From: Candidatus Pelagibacter communis
GTDB taxonomy: Bacteria; Pseudomonadota; Alphaproteobacteria; Pelagibacterales; Pelagibacteraceae
NCBI RefSeq assembly: GCF_001180025.1
Contig: NZ_CVSK01000067.1
Coordinates: 1-64,000, forward strand
Reading direction: 5' to 3'
DNA: 64,000 nucleotides
The notes under the pieces are model-generated. The model was not told the origin of the DNA and ran no database searches. It saw only the letters and a list, made by a program, of their open reading frames with translations. Each line of letters opens with the position of its first letter. Position 1 is the first letter of the stretch. Below are positions 53,228-62,634 of this stretch, in pieces. The position numbers were made by a program, and so were the translations under genes.

Positions 53228-53630
53228 TTTAGAACAAACTTTGTCAATTATTAAACCAGATGCAGTTGAGAGAAATCTTGAAAACGAAATTAAAGAAATG
53301 TTTAAGAGCAATGGTTTTTCAATTTTAAAAGAAAAAAAAATTCAAATTGAAAAATCTGAGGCAGAAAAATTTTATAAAGTGCACGAAACTAAGCCATTTT
53401 ATAACGATTTATGTGATTATCTTTCTTCTGGTCCAATTGTGGTTATGGTTCTTGAGAAAGAAAATGCAGTATTAGGTAATAGAGAGCTAATGGGAGCCAC
53501 AAATCCAAAAGATGCTAAAGAAGGCACAATTAGAAAAAAATATGGAATTTCGATTGATAAGAATTCCGTACACGGATCTGATAGTGTCGAAAATGCTAAA
53601 ATTGAAATACATTTTTTCTTTAAAGATTAA
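53220..53630 (+). CDS. ndk: Nucleoside diphosphate kinase
   Basis: A 136-residue kinase moving the gamma-phosphate between NTPs and NDPs. LSIIKPDAVERNL at the start and the phospho-His motif NSVHGSDSVENAKIEI near the end are diagnostic. It overlaps pepA by 8 bases and overlaps the convergent purN by 11. Confidence 0.96.
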   Translation: MSNLEQTLSIIKPDAVERNLENEIKEMFKSNGFSILKEKKIQIEKSEAEKFYKVHETKPFYNDLCDYLSSGPIVVMVLEKENAVLGNRELMGATNPKDAKEGTIRKKYGISIDKNSVHGSDSVENAKIEIHFFFKD

Positions 53631-54201
53631 AAACTTTTAGTATAGCTCTTGGGTAAAGCTTATGCTCTTGAACTAAAATTTTTTTAGCAAGAGATATTTC
53701 AGTTTCTTTTTTTGTAATTTTGACTTTCTTTTGTAGAATGATTTTTCCAGAATCTAATTTAGAATTTACAAAATGAACAGTGCATCCTGAGTATTTTTCC
53801 TTATTATTTAATGCTCTTTGGTGAGTATTTAAGCCTTTATATTTAGGTAGTAAAGAGGGGTGTATATTTAAAATTTTTCCTTTAAATTTTTTTATAAAAT
53901 TTTTTGACAAAATTTTCATAAATCCAGCTAGACAAATCATTTCTATATTATTTTTTTTTAAGATAGAAAGTAGATTATTTTCGCTTAATTTTTTGTTTTT
54001 AAAATTTAAAACTTTTTTTTTAATTTTAAATTTTTTGGCATAATTTAAACCTTTTGCCTTAGAGTTATTTGAAACGATAAAGTCAATTGATATAGGAGAT
54101 AATTTAGTTTTAGAAAATTTGATTAAAGATTTTAAATTACTTCCTGTTCCTGAAATAAACACAGCTGTTCTAATTCTATTGATACCAGTTGATAGAATCA
54201 T
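53620..54201 (-). CDS. purN: Phosphoribosylglycinamide formyltransferase (PurN)
   Basis: A 193-residue enzyme using 10-formyltetrahydrofolate to formylate GAR in purine synthesis. Visible are AVFISGTGSNLKSLI, MICLAGFMKILS, LNIHPSLLPKYKGLN (catalytic His) and GCTVHFVNSKLDSG with the catalytic Asp. It overlaps purM by 26 bases. Formate-derived one-carbon units would feed this step. Confidence 0.94.
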   Translation of the reverse strand: MILSTGINRIRTAVFISGTGSNLKSLIKFSKTKLSPISIDFIVSNNSKAKGLNYAKKFKIKKKVLNFKNKKLSENNLLSILKKNNIEMICLAGFMKILSKNFIKKFKGKILNIHPSLLPKYKGLNTHQRALNNKEKYSGCTVHFVNSKLDSGKIILQKKVKITKKETEISLAKKILVQEHKLYPRAILKVFNL

Positions 54202-55207
54202 TTAACTTAACTTTGTTTTTACCATTTAAAATTCTTCCAATAACATATGGCTTGTATTCTTTTGAAAAAAATTTACTTATTTTTTTTAAATTTTTACTTT
54301 CAACAATAAGGCAAAAACCAACCCCACAATTAAATGTTTTCAGCATTTCTTTATCAGAAATTCCATTATTTTTAAGCCAATTAAATATTTTAGACGTTTT
54401 AATTTTATCTAAACTTATATGTGCAGAGAGCTTATCTGGTATAATTCTTTTAATATTATCAGACAAACCTCCCCCAGTTATATTTGCACAGCCATTGATT
54501 AATTTGTTGTTTATCAAATTCATTATTTCTTTAACATATATTTTAGTTGGTTTTAGAAGCTCAGATTTTAAAAATTTATTTTTTTTAATATTTATTTTTT
54601 TTTGTTTTAATAAATATCTTACAAGAGAATATCCATTAGAATGTAAACCACTTGAAGGAATTGCAACTATAAGATTATTTTTTTTTATTTTATTTTTATT
54701 TAAAATTCTATTCTTTCCTACAACTCCTACAGCAAAACCTGCGATATCAAATTTACCTTTTTCATACGTACCTGGCATTTCAGCAGTTTCTCCTCCGACG
54801 AGCTCACATTCTGATTGATTACAGCCTTTGTTAATCCCTTTTATTATTGCTTTAAGTTTTTTAAGATCAATTTTATTTATTGATATATAATCTAAAAAAA
54901 GCAAAGGCTTAGCTCCTTGTACGATTAAATCATTTACACTCATAGCAACCAAGTCAATTCCAATGGTATCGAATTTATTTAACATATTAGCGATTTCAAT
55001 TTTGGTTCCCACACCATCTGTACAAGCTACGATTTTAGGTTGTTTAATATTACCTGGTATATTTGTTATTGAGCCAAACCCACCTATATTTGAAAACTTT
55101 TTTTTGCCTCTTTTTTTTGCTGAAACTGTAGAAATGAAATCAACAAATTTGTCTGCAGCTTTGATATTAACTCCACTTTTTTTATAGGTAAATTTTTTTT
55201 TATTCAT
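54176..55207 (-). CDS. purM: Phosphoribosylformylglycinamidine cyclo-ligase
   Basis: A 343-residue AIR synthetase. Key pieces are TYKKSGVNIKAADKFV at the start, VACTDGVGTKIEIA, ELVGGETAEMPGTY and ITGGGLSDNIKRI. It is translationally coupled to purN through a 26-base overlap, and its start lies only 11 bases from that of the divergent DUF2066 gene. Confidence 0.95.
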   Translation of the reverse strand: MNKKKFTYKKSGVNIKAADKFVDFISTVSAKKRGKKKFSNIGGFGSITNIPGNIKQPKIVACTDGVGTKIEIANMLNKFDTIGIDLVAMSVNDLIVQGAKPLLFLDYISINKIDLKKLKAIIKGINKGCNQSECELVGGETAEMPGTYEKGKFDIAGFAVGVVGKNRILNKNKIKKNNLIVAIPSSGLHSNGYSLVRYLLKQKKINIKKNKFLKSELLKPTKIYVKEIMNLINNKLINGCANITGGGLSDNIKRIIPDKLSAHISLDKIKTSKIFNWLKNNGISDKEMLKTFNCGVGFCLIVESKNLKKISKFFSKEYKPYVIGRILNGKNKVKLNDSINWYQ

Positions 55208-55218
55208 TAATATGTTTT

Positions 55219-56307
55219 ATGAAATTTATTTCTCAACTTTATAAATTAAGGCTTTTATATAATTTTTTTTTATTTCTTGCTTTAATAAATATTTTCTTTT
55301 CCACAGAAAATAGTCATGCAAAGACATTTTCTATAAATGATATTGAAATATCAACACCTTTTGAAATAAATTTTAATAAAAATGAAATTATTGATAAAGG
55401 ATTTTTAAAGGCATTTAATGAACTAATTTTTTCAATTGTCCAAAGTAAAGATCAAATAAAATTAAAAAAAACACCAATTAATAAAATAAAAGGAATGATA
55501 GAAACTTTCTCTATTAAGGAAGAAAAGTTCATAGATGAAATTTATTATCTTGTTTTGAATGTTTCATTTAATAAAAAAAATATATTTGATTTACTAGAGT
55601 CAAAAAATGTATTTCCGTCTTTACCTGTAAAAAAAGATTTCTTATTCATTCCAGTTTTTGTTGATCAGAATAAAAATCAAGTTTCAATGTTCTCTGAGGA
55701 TAAATTATTTTCTAGCTGGAATGTAAACAACAAAAAATATAGTCTTTTAAATTATATCTTACCCACTCAAGATTTAGATGATTTTAGATTGATAAAACAA
55801 AATATTAATATTTTAGAAACTTACGACTTCAAAGAAATTATAAATAAATACAATATAAATGATCACATAATTATGATTGTATTTAAAGATGATAACAAAA
55901 TAAGAGTATTTAATAAAATTTTTTTCAATCAAAAAAAAAATATAAAAAATTTAAATTATACAGAAGTTAATTTTGATGAAGAAGAAGAGTTATTTGAATT
56001 TATTGATAATTTAAAATTAGTCTACGAAGATTATTGGAAATCACAAAATCAAATCAATACTTCAGTAAAGTTATCTTTAAATATTTCTATTGATAACTCT
56101 AATAATATAAAAATTAATAAATTTGAAAAAATTTTATCTGATATGGATTTCATATATAATTTTTCAATTTATAAATTCGATAATCGAAATAATTTTTATA
56201 AAGTTATTTTTAATGGAACACCTGATAAGTTTTTAGAAGTTATGAGTGATCAAAATTATAATTTTGAAATTAAAAATAAAATTTGGGTTTTAAATGACAA
56301 ATCTTAA
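55219..56307 (+). CDS. DUF2066 family exported protein
   Basis: A 362-residue protein with an N-terminal signal/anchor (LYNFFLFLALINIFFS, cleavage near SHA) and an Asn/Lys-rich body of low complexity. The position between purM and hda is typical of alphaproteobacterial DUF2066 proteins, as is the core YYLVLNVSFNKKNIFDLL. Function is unknown. The end overlaps hda by 14 bases. Confidence 0.7.
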   Translation: MKFISQLYKLRLLYNFFLFLALINIFFSTENSHAKTFSINDIEISTPFEINFNKNEIIDKGFLKAFNELIFSIVQSKDQIKLKKTPINKIKGMIETFSIKEEKFIDEIYYLVLNVSFNKKNIFDLLESKNVFPSLPVKKDFLFIPVFVDQNKNQVSMFSEDKLFSSWNVNNKKYSLLNYILPTQDLDDFRLIKQNINILETYDFKEIINKYNINDHIIMIVFKDDNKIRVFNKIFFNQKKNIKNLNYTEVNFDEEEELFEFIDNLKLVYEDYWKSQNQINTSVKLSLNISIDNSNNIKINKFEKILSDMDFIYNFSIYKFDNRNNFYKVIFNGTPDKFLEVMSDQNYNFEIKNKIWVLNDKS

Positions 56308-56956
56308 TCAGCAAATACTCAAATTTGATTATGATCAAAATTTTAAAGATCAGGATTTTTATGTTTCAAACAGCAACGAACACTCTTTTAGCCTTTTAAA
56401 TAGTTGGCCAAAATGGGATAAAAATTTTATAAACTTAATAGGTGAAAAGTTTTCAGGAAAAAGTCATTTAATAAATATATTTTTAGAAAAGCACAGAGGA
56501 ATTAAAATTAATGCAGAAGATATTAATAATGACTTTCTTCAACAAATTAAAATATATGAAAATATTATTGTTGAGGATTTAACTGAAAAAATAAATGAAA
56601 ATTTGTTATTTACACTTATAAATATAATAGATCAGGATAATAAGTACTTAATAGTAACCTCAAAAATACCAATAGTTGACTTTAATTTTAAATTAAATGA
56701 TCTTAATTCAAGATCTAATAATTTTATTTTATCTCAAATTGAAAAACCTAGTGACGATTTAATTTATGCACTAATATTAAAAAATCTTTCTGATCGTCAA
56801 ATATCAATAGACCAAAAACTTATTGAATTTATAATTAAGAGAATTGATAGAACTTATGGCAAAATTTCCGATTTCATATATAAAATCGACGAAATTAGTT
56901 TAAAAAGAAAAAAACCAATCGATTTTAAAATTATAAAAGAAGCATTAGAGGTTTAA
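56294..56956 (+). CDS. hda: DnaA-related regulatory protein (Hda/DnaA domain III type)
   Basis: A 220-residue AAA+ protein corresponding to the ATPase part of DnaA: FVSNSNEHSFSLLNSWPKW, a P-loop (LIGEKFSGKSHLINIF) and a C-terminal arginine-bearing helix region. Hda-type proteins act with the DNA clamp to switch off DnaA after initiation. The P-loop here is a G-x4-GKS variant. It lies between DUF2066 and aspS, with no gap to the latter. Confidence 0.8.
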   Translation: MTNLNQQILKFDYDQNFKDQDFYVSNSNEHSFSLLNSWPKWDKNFINLIGEKFSGKSHLINIFLEKHRGIKINAEDINNDFLQQIKIYENIIVEDLTEKINENLLFTLINIIDQDNKYLIVTSKIPIVDFNFKLNDLNSRSNNFILSQIEKPSDDLIYALILKNLSDRQISIDQKLIEFIIKRIDRTYGKISDFIYKIDEISLKRKKPIDFKIIKEALEV

Positions 56957-58741
56957 TTGAATAAATACAGAACACACAAGTGTAATGAATTAAGAAAAGA
57001 GGATGTAGACAAAAAAATTTCTCTTTCAGGCTGGATAAATAAAAAAAGAGACCATGGGAATTTATTATTTATTGATTTGAGAGATAATTATGGAATTACC
57101 CAATGTATAATTGATAAAGATAATAAATATTTTTCTGATTTAGAAAAAATGCAATTAGAAACAGTAATTAAAGTTGAGGGGAAAGTTGTTAACAGATCTA
57201 AAGAAACAATTAATTCTGAAATTGACACTGGTGAAATAGAGGTTGTTATTGAGCAGCATGAAGTTTTAGGCACTTGTAAAGAACTTCCAATGCCAATCTT
57301 TAGTGATCAAGAATATGCAGAAGAAATAAGATTGAAATATAGATTCTTAGATTTAAGAAGAAAAAAAATCCATGAAAATATTATTTTAAGATCCAAGGTT
57401 ATTTCATACATCCGAAATGAAATGACTAAATTAGGTTTTTTAGAATTTCAAACACCAATTTTAACCTCATCTAGCCCAGAGGGTGCTAGAGATTTTTTAG
57501 TACCTAGTCGTTTAAATCCAGGAAAATTTTATGCACTACCACAAGCTCCTCAGCAATTTAAACAATTAATAATGGTTTCGGGCTTTGATAGATACTTTCA
57601 AATTGCACCTTGTTTCAGAGATGAAGATGCAAGAGCAGACAGAAGTCCTGGGGAATTTTATCAATTAGATTTGGAAATGTCATTTGTTGAACAAGAGGAT
57701 GTATTTAATGTTGTTGAAAAGTTAATGGTTAATACATTTAAAAATTTTTCAACTAAAAAATTGATGTTTGATAAATTTCCAAAGATTTCATACAAGGAAG
57801 CAATGCTTAAATATGGTACCGATAAACCAGATTTAAGAAACCCACTCATTGTAAACGATATAACTGAAATTTTTACAAGAGAAGATGTTTCATTTGAAAT
57901 ATTTAAAAAATTAGTAAAATCTGGATCTAAAGTAAGATGTATTGTTACAAAAAATACAAAAGATAAACCCAGAAGTTTTTTTGATAATATTGATAAATGG
58001 GCTAAAGAAGAAGGTGCTTCTGGTTTAGCTTATTTTACTTTTGAAAAAGATAAAGATATTTCAGCAAAAGGCCCTATAGGAAAATTCTTTTCTCAAGATG
58101 CATTGGTTGAAATCATGAATAAAACAAACTGCGAAATAGGGGATAGTGTTTTCATGGCTTGTGGAAAACAAGATGAATTAGAAAAAATTACTGCAATAGC
58201 AAGAGATAAAATTGCAAAAGATCTTGATTTAATTGATGAAAATATTTTCGCATTTTGTTGGATTGTAGATTATCCAATGTTCGAAAAAGATGAATCAACA
58301 AACAAGATTGAATTTAGTCATAATCCATTTTCAATGCCTCAAGGTGATTTAAGTGAAAAAGATTTTGAAAACCCATTAGATATACTTGCTTACCAATACG
58401 ACATAGTTTGTAATGGTATAGAATTATCTTCAGGAGCAATTAGAAATCATAAACCAGAACTTATGTATAAACTTTTCTCGATTGCAGGATATGATAAAAA
58501 TCAAGTAGATGAAAAATTTAGTGGTATGATTAATGCACTTAGTTATGGCGCACCTCCACACGGAGGAATAGCACCTGGTATTGATAGAATCGTAATGTTA
58601 CTAGCTAATGAGAAAAATATTAGGGAAGTTACTATGTTTCCAATGAACCAAAACGCACAAGATTTGATGATGAATGCACCATCTGAGGTAAATCCAGATC
58701 AATTGAAAGAATTAAATTTAGCTTTAAAAACAAAAAAATAA
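56957..58741 (+). CDS. aspS: Aspartyl-tRNA synthetase
   Basis: A 594-residue class II synthetase charging tRNA(Asp) (and perhaps tRNA(Asn)). The OB-fold anticodon-binding domain opens the protein (SLSGWINKKRDHGNLLFIDL); motif 2 is FRDEDARADRSPGEFYQLD, and motif 3 APPHGGIAPGIDRIVMLL. The start is TTG at 56957, immediately after the hda stop; MNKYRTHKCNELRKEDV agrees with the family N-terminus. The stop is one base from that of the convergent TSCPD gene. Confidence 0.96.
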   Translation: MNKYRTHKCNELRKEDVDKKISLSGWINKKRDHGNLLFIDLRDNYGITQCIIDKDNKYFSDLEKMQLETVIKVEGKVVNRSKETINSEIDTGEIEVVIEQHEVLGTCKELPMPIFSDQEYAEEIRLKYRFLDLRRKKIHENIILRSKVISYIRNEMTKLGFLEFQTPILTSSSPEGARDFLVPSRLNPGKFYALPQAPQQFKQLIMVSGFDRYFQIAPCFRDEDARADRSPGEFYQLDLEMSFVEQEDVFNVVEKLMVNTFKNFSTKKLMFDKFPKISYKEAMLKYGTDKPDLRNPLIVNDITEIFTREDVSFEIFKKLVKSGSKVRCIVTKNTKDKPRSFFDNIDKWAKEEGASGLAYFTFEKDKDISAKGPIGKFFSQDALVEIMNKTNCEIGDSVFMACGKQDELEKITAIARDKIAKDLDLIDENIFAFCWIVDYPMFEKDESTNKIEFSHNPFSMPQGDLSEKDFENPLDILAYQYDIVCNGIELSSGAIRNHKPELMYKLFSIAGYDKNQVDEKFSGMINALSYGAPPHGGIAPGIDRIVMLLANEKNIREVTMFPMNQNAQDLMMNAPSEVNPDQLKELNLALKTKK

Positions 58742-58742
58742 C

Positions 58743-59567
58743 TTATTTTTTACCTTTTAAACTTATTTTTACATCTGAAAGATCAACTAGATTTTTTTTA
58801 TAATTATTTCTAACAAAACCTTTACTGGTAATGTCTTTTACAATTTTCAATAATTGATTTTGATCCTCAGAGCTTTGATCTTCTGCATTGATGGCATCAT
58901 TTCCTCCAATAGCTGGAGTATGGGCCAGATCTTCTCTATTTTGATATGAAATAGCTAACTCTCTGAAAATATAATCCAAAATTGATGTAGCGCTTAAAAT
59001 TCTATCATTACCATGGACTTTGCCAGACGGTTCAAATTTTGTACCTACAAATGCACTTATAAACTCATCTAAAGGAACACCATATTGAAGACCTAGAGAT
59101 ACAGCAATTGCAAAATTATTCATTAAAGCTTTAACAAGCTCACCTTCTTTACTGGTATCAATAAATATTTCTCCAATTTTTCCGTCTTCATATTCTCCGG
59201 TATGTAAGTAAACTTTGTGGTCACCAATAGTAGCTTTTTGAATATATCCTTTTCTTCTGTCAGGCATGCTAAATCTTTTACCTGACCTCTCGTTAGCTGT
59301 GTTAATACTTGTTATTACACTTTCTTTATTTTTTGGGTTTTTTTGATCTGTTTCGGTAACTACTTCTACCTTGTTGTTTTCAAGGACTTTATTGTTTTTA
59401 GGGTCCAGACTTTTTGTTTTTCTATTATCAAGTTTTACGTCTAAAACCTCAAATTTACCATCATCTCTTTTTTCTAAATTTTTTAACTCTGCCTCATTAA
59501 TATCATCTAAATAATGATTTACTTTAAAGGTACAGGTATAATAAGTTTCAACTAAATACTTTGCCAT
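58743..59567 (-). CDS. Stand-alone TSCPD protein resembling the C-terminus of B12-dependent ribonucleotide reductase
   Basis: A 274-residue protein whose central block ([85 protein letters not shown]) matches the TSCPD region at the end of class II NrdJ. The catalytic barrel is absent, so it cannot be a complete reductase. The N-terminal [16 protein letters not shown] segment and a charged linker are specific to such separate subunits. It may partner a catalytic subunit encoded elsewhere, or have another role. Confidence 0.75.
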   Translation of the reverse strand: MAKYLVETYYTCTFKVNHYLDDINEAELKNLEKRDDGKFEVLDVKLDNRKTKSLDPKNNKVLENNKVEVVTETDQKNPKNKESVITSINTANERSGKRFSMPDRRKGYIQKATIGDHKVYLHTGEYEDGKIGEIFIDTSKEGELVKALMNNFAIAVSLGLQYGVPLDEFISAFVGTKFEPSGKVHGNDRILSATSILDYIFRELAISYQNREDLAHTPAIGGNDAINAEDQSSEDQNQLLKIVKDITSKGFVRNNYKKNLVDLSDVKISLKGKK

Positions 59568-59590
59568 TTGACCTCAATTTAAATTTTAAT

Positions 59591-59618
59591 TTGAATAATG
59601 AATCAATTAATTTATATA
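59591..59618 (+). promoter_or_regulatory. Possible promoter for NDUFA12
   Basis: TTGAAT (59591-59596) and TATATA (59613-59618) are 16 bases apart in the 113-base gap between the divergent TSCPD and NDUFA12 genes. The gap is otherwise featureless AT-rich DNA. The match is plausible but low in information. Confidence 0.25.
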
Positions 59619-59680
59619 CATATTCATATTTTAGTCTAATTTAAATTTTACAATTTTTAATTGAAAAAAAAAAAAATATT

Positions 59681-60040
59681 ATGTTGACACTTTTAAGAAA
59701 AATTTTCACATGGTGGAATCAGGATACCTTTGGGACAAGACTAAAAACTATTTTTTTTGGAAAACTAGTTGGTACTGATGAGCTAGGTAATAAATACTAT
59801 GAGAGTAAAAACGGAAAAAGATGGGTTATTTATTCAAACACAATTGATGCATCAAAAATTCCTGTTGAATGGTATTCTTGGATACATTTTACACCAAATA
59901 AAATTGAGAAAAAACATACCTTAGAAAAATATGAATGGCAAAAACCACATCAAGAAAATTTAACTGGGACTGACGCAGCATATTATCCAAATAAAAATCA
60001 AGATGGTATTAAAAAGAAATACTCAAGTTGGAAAGAATAA
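59681..60040 (+). CDS. NADH:ubiquinone oxidoreductase subunit NDUFA12 homologue
   Basis: A 119-residue accessory subunit of complex I found in alphaproteobacteria and mitochondria. Typical residues are FGTRLKTIFFGKLVGTDELG, NKYYESKNGKRWVIYS and VPVEWYSWIH (here IPVEWYSW). It is probably on the cytoplasmic side of complex I. The next gene (DUF2155) overlaps its end, the usual alphaproteobacterial pairing. Confidence 0.9.
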   Translation: MLTLLRKIFTWWNQDTFGTRLKTIFFGKLVGTDELGNKYYESKNGKRWVIYSNTIDASKIPVEWYSWIHFTPNKIEKKHTLEKYEWQKPHQENLTGTDAAYYPNKNQDGIKKKYSSWKE

Positions 60041-60410
60041 TTTTAAATTAATCTATTTAGTTTTTTTATTTTATTTTTGTTTAGTTTTAAACTCAAACGC
60101 AAAAAGTAATTTAGAGGGAACTTTTACTGACATAAAAATCTTGGATAAAATAAGTTCTAAAAATACCTTGCTTAAACTTAAAAACGGAGAATTAATAAAG
60201 TTTAAAGATTTATCAATTAAAAGTCTGAAATGTAAAAATTCAGAATTTGATGATAATCCAGAAATAACTGCATATATACAAGTTCGAGATCTGACTAATA
60301 AAAATAATGATGAAGTTTTTGTTTTTAATGGTTGGATGTTTTCATCTAGTCCTTCAATCGAACCTTTTGATCACCCTGTCTATGATGTATGGTTGGTAAG
60401 CTGTTATTAA
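60003..60410 (+). CDS. DUF2155 family exported protein
   Basis: A 135-residue protein with a signal segment (FKLIYLVFLFYFCLVLNSNA). The mature part ends FVFNGWMFSSSPSIEPFDHP and VYDVWLVSC, the DUF2155 signature. Function is unknown. The start overlaps NDUFA12 by 38 bases; a later start would lose the basic N-region, so 60003 is kept. Its stop shares TTAA with accC. Confidence 0.8.
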   Translation: MVLKRNTQVGKNNFKLIYLVFLFYFCLVLNSNAKSNLEGTFTDIKILDKISSKNTLLKLKNGELIKFKDLSIKSLKCKNSEFDDNPEITAYIQVRDLTNKNNDEVFVFNGWMFSSSPSIEPFDHPVYDVWLVSCY

Positions 60411-61744
60411 ACAATTGAGTCTTTATCTAGCCAACTAACGTTAAAATCTGAATTGATAAATTTTTTGTGGTTTAGTAATTTTTTATGGAGAGGAATTGTT
60501 GTAGTTATTCCTTCAATAACAAATTCATCTAAAGATCTATTCATTCTTTGAATTGCTTCTGTTCTGTTTCTTCCATGACAAATTAACTTACAAACCATAC
60601 TATCGTAATAGGGTGTTACTTTGTATCCTTGAAATATTGAGCCATCTACTCTAGTTCTAAAACCAGATGGTTGATGACACATTGTAATAACTCCAGGCGA
60701 AGGCTGAAAGTTTTTACTAGCATCCTCAGCATTTATTCTACATTCAATTGCATGTCCTCTTGGATTTATATCGCTTTGTTTCAAAGCCGTTTCTCCTGAA
60801 AAAGCAATCCAAATTTGCTCTTTAATTATATCAACGCCTGTAACCATTTCAGTTACAGGATGTTCAACCTGAACTCTTGTATTCATTTCAAGGAAATAAA
60901 ATTTTCCATCTTCATATATAAACTCAACAGTCCCAGCTCCCATATAACCTATTTTAGCTACCATTTTTACTGTTCTTTCAAATAAATCTTTTCTTATTTC
61001 ATCATTTAAAACTGGACTTGGTGTTTCTTCTATCAGTTTTTGATGCCTTCTTTGAACCGAACAATCCCGCTCATGTAGGTGAACTGCTCTATTTTTTCCA
61101 GCTAATATTTGAACTTCAATATGTCTTGGATTTTGAAAAAATTTTTCAATATAAACTTCGTCATTACCAAAGTATTTTTGAGCTTCTGATTTTGCAGTTG
61201 AAAACAATGTCTCAAATTCCTCTTCCTTGTAAACTATTTTCATACCTTTACCTCCACCGCCACCTGAGGCTTTGATTAAGACAGGAAAACCAATTTTTTT
61301 ACAAAGTTCTTTTGCTTCAGAAACATCTCTTACTCCTCCTTCAGACCCTTCAATAATGGGCAATCCATTTTCTTTAGCTATTCTTTTTGCTTGGATTTTA
61401 TCACCCATCATTTCAATATGTTTTGATGAAGCTCCTATAAAATTAATTTTATTCTCTTCTAAAATTCTTGCAAAATTTGCATTTTCAGAAAGAAAACCAT
61501 ATCCAGGATGAACAGCATCAGCATTTGTAAGTTCTATTGCTGACATTAATGCTGGAATATTTAAATAACTATTTGCTGGTTGATGAGAACCAATACATAC
61601 GCTTTCATCAGCCATTCTTACATGCATGCTTTCTCTATCTACATCGGAATGAACAGCTACAGTAGGAATTCCCCATTCTTTACATGCTCTAATAATTCTA
61701 ACTGCAATTTCCCCACGGTTTGCAATTAAAATTTTTTTAAACAT
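60407..61744 (-). CDS. accC: Acetyl-CoA carboxylase, biotin carboxylase subunit
   Basis: A 445-residue ATP-grasp enzyme that carboxylates the biotin on AccB at the first step of fatty acid synthesis. Visible are ILIANRGEIAVRIIRAC, VHPGYGFLSENANFA, the ATP loop KASGGGGGKGMKIV and FLEMNTRVQVEHPVTEMVTG. Length is canonical. It follows accB by 3 bases. Confidence 0.96.
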   Translation of the reverse strand: MFKKILIANRGEIAVRIIRACKEWGIPTVAVHSDVDRESMHVRMADESVCIGSHQPANSYLNIPALMSAIELTNADAVHPGYGFLSENANFARILEENKINFIGASSKHIEMMGDKIQAKRIAKENGLPIIEGSEGGVRDVSEAKELCKKIGFPVLIKASGGGGGKGMKIVYKEEEFETLFSTAKSEAQKYFGNDEVYIEKFFQNPRHIEVQILAGKNRAVHLHERDCSVQRRHQKLIEETPSPVLNDEIRKDLFERTVKMVAKIGYMGAGTVEFIYEDGKFYFLEMNTRVQVEHPVTEMVTGVDIIKEQIWIAFSGETALKQSDINPRGHAIECRINAEDASKNFQPSPGVITMCHQPSGFRTRVDGSIFQGYKVTPYYDSMVCKLICHGRNRTEAIQRMNRSLDEFVIEGITTTIPLHKKLLNHKKFINSDFNVSWLDKDSIV

Positions 61745-61747
61745 TAT

Positions 61748-62182
61748 TTATTCTAGGATAATAATAGTTTGACCAAATTCTACAGCTTGGCCATCTTCAA
61801 CACAAATTTCTTTTACTACACCATCTGCTGTTGAAGGAACATGATTCATTGTTTTCATAGCCTCAACAATCATTATTGTATCACCTTTTTTAATTTTTTT
61901 TCCAATCTCAACAAACTTTTTAGCACCAGGTTCTGGAGCGTGATAAGCAGTTCCAATTATAGGTGAAGTAATTTCAGTTCCTGATTTAATATTTTGAGTT
62001 TGAGTAGGCCTTGAACTTGTTGCAGGTGATGAGGGTGAAATAGCTTGTGATTGATTACTAATTGAAACATTATTTTTTGATACTTTAATTTTTGTATCCT
62101 TTTCAGTTATCTCTATTTCAGTAAGATTAAATTCATTTAAATAATCGCTTAATTCTTTAATTATTTTTTTATCTATTTTCAT
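61748..62182 (-). CDS. accB: Acetyl-CoA carboxylase, biotin carboxyl carrier protein
   Basis: A 144-residue protein with a charged N-terminal helix region, a Ser/Pro/Thr-rich flexible linker (SPSSPATSSRPTQTQ) and the biotinyl domain, where the Lys of VEAMKTMNH is biotinylated. It overlaps aroQ by 14 bases and leads directly to accC: the aroQ-accB-accC order. Confidence 0.95.
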   Translation of the reverse strand: MKIDKKIIKELSDYLNEFNLTEIEITEKDTKIKVSKNNVSISNQSQAISPSSPATSSRPTQTQNIKSGTEITSPIIGTAYHAPEPGAKKFVEIGKKIKKGDTIMIVEAMKTMNHVPSTADGVVKEICVEDGQAVEFGQTIIILE

Positions 62183-62618
62183 TTTGCAAAGTCTTTTGTA
62201 ATGAAATTATGGCCAAAATATATCCTTCAGCACCTAATCCAAAAATTCCTCCAGTAACCACACCACTTATGAGTGATTTATGTCTAAATTCCTCTCTTTT
62301 ATAAATATTAGATAAATGTAACTCGATTATTGGTTTTTTAAATAAATCTAAAGCATCTCTTATAGCCACAGAAGTATGAGTAAATGCAGCGGCATTTATA
62401 ATTATACCATCAAATTTTTTTCTAGCATCTTGAATTATATTAACAAGCTCTCCTTCAACATTAGATTGGGCAAATTCAACATCAAGTCCAATTTCTTGCG
62501 CTTTTTTAGAACAATTCTCTTTAAGTTGGTCAAAAGTAGTTGATCCATATTGTGATTGTTCTCTTTCTCCTAATAGATTAAGATTTGGACCATTAATAAT
62601 AATTATTTTATTATTCAT
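62169..62618 (-). CDS. aroQ: Type II 3-dehydroquinate dehydratase
   Basis: A 149-residue dodecameric enzyme of the shikimate pathway. IIIINGPNLNLLGEREQSQYG at the start contains the catalytic Tyr; INAAAFTHTSVAIRDAL and ELHLSNIYKREEFRHKS follow, the latter with the catalytic His/Arg region. It is first in an operon with accB and accC and starts only 16 bases from divergent thiS. Confidence 0.95.
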   Translation of the reverse strand: MNNKIIIINGPNLNLLGEREQSQYGSTTFDQLKENCSKKAQEIGLDVEFAQSNVEGELVNIIQDARKKFDGIIINAAAFTHTSVAIRDALDLFKKPIIELHLSNIYKREEFRHKSLISGVVTGGIFGLGAEGYILAIISLQKTLQNENR

Positions 62619-62634
62619 TCAGCACTTATATACG

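Noticed and set aside
54189-54818. 209-codon open frame on the plus strand opposite purM
   Set aside because: It is antisense to a clear purM gene; its length reflects AT-rich codon usage and its composition is hydrophobic nonsense without any family motif.
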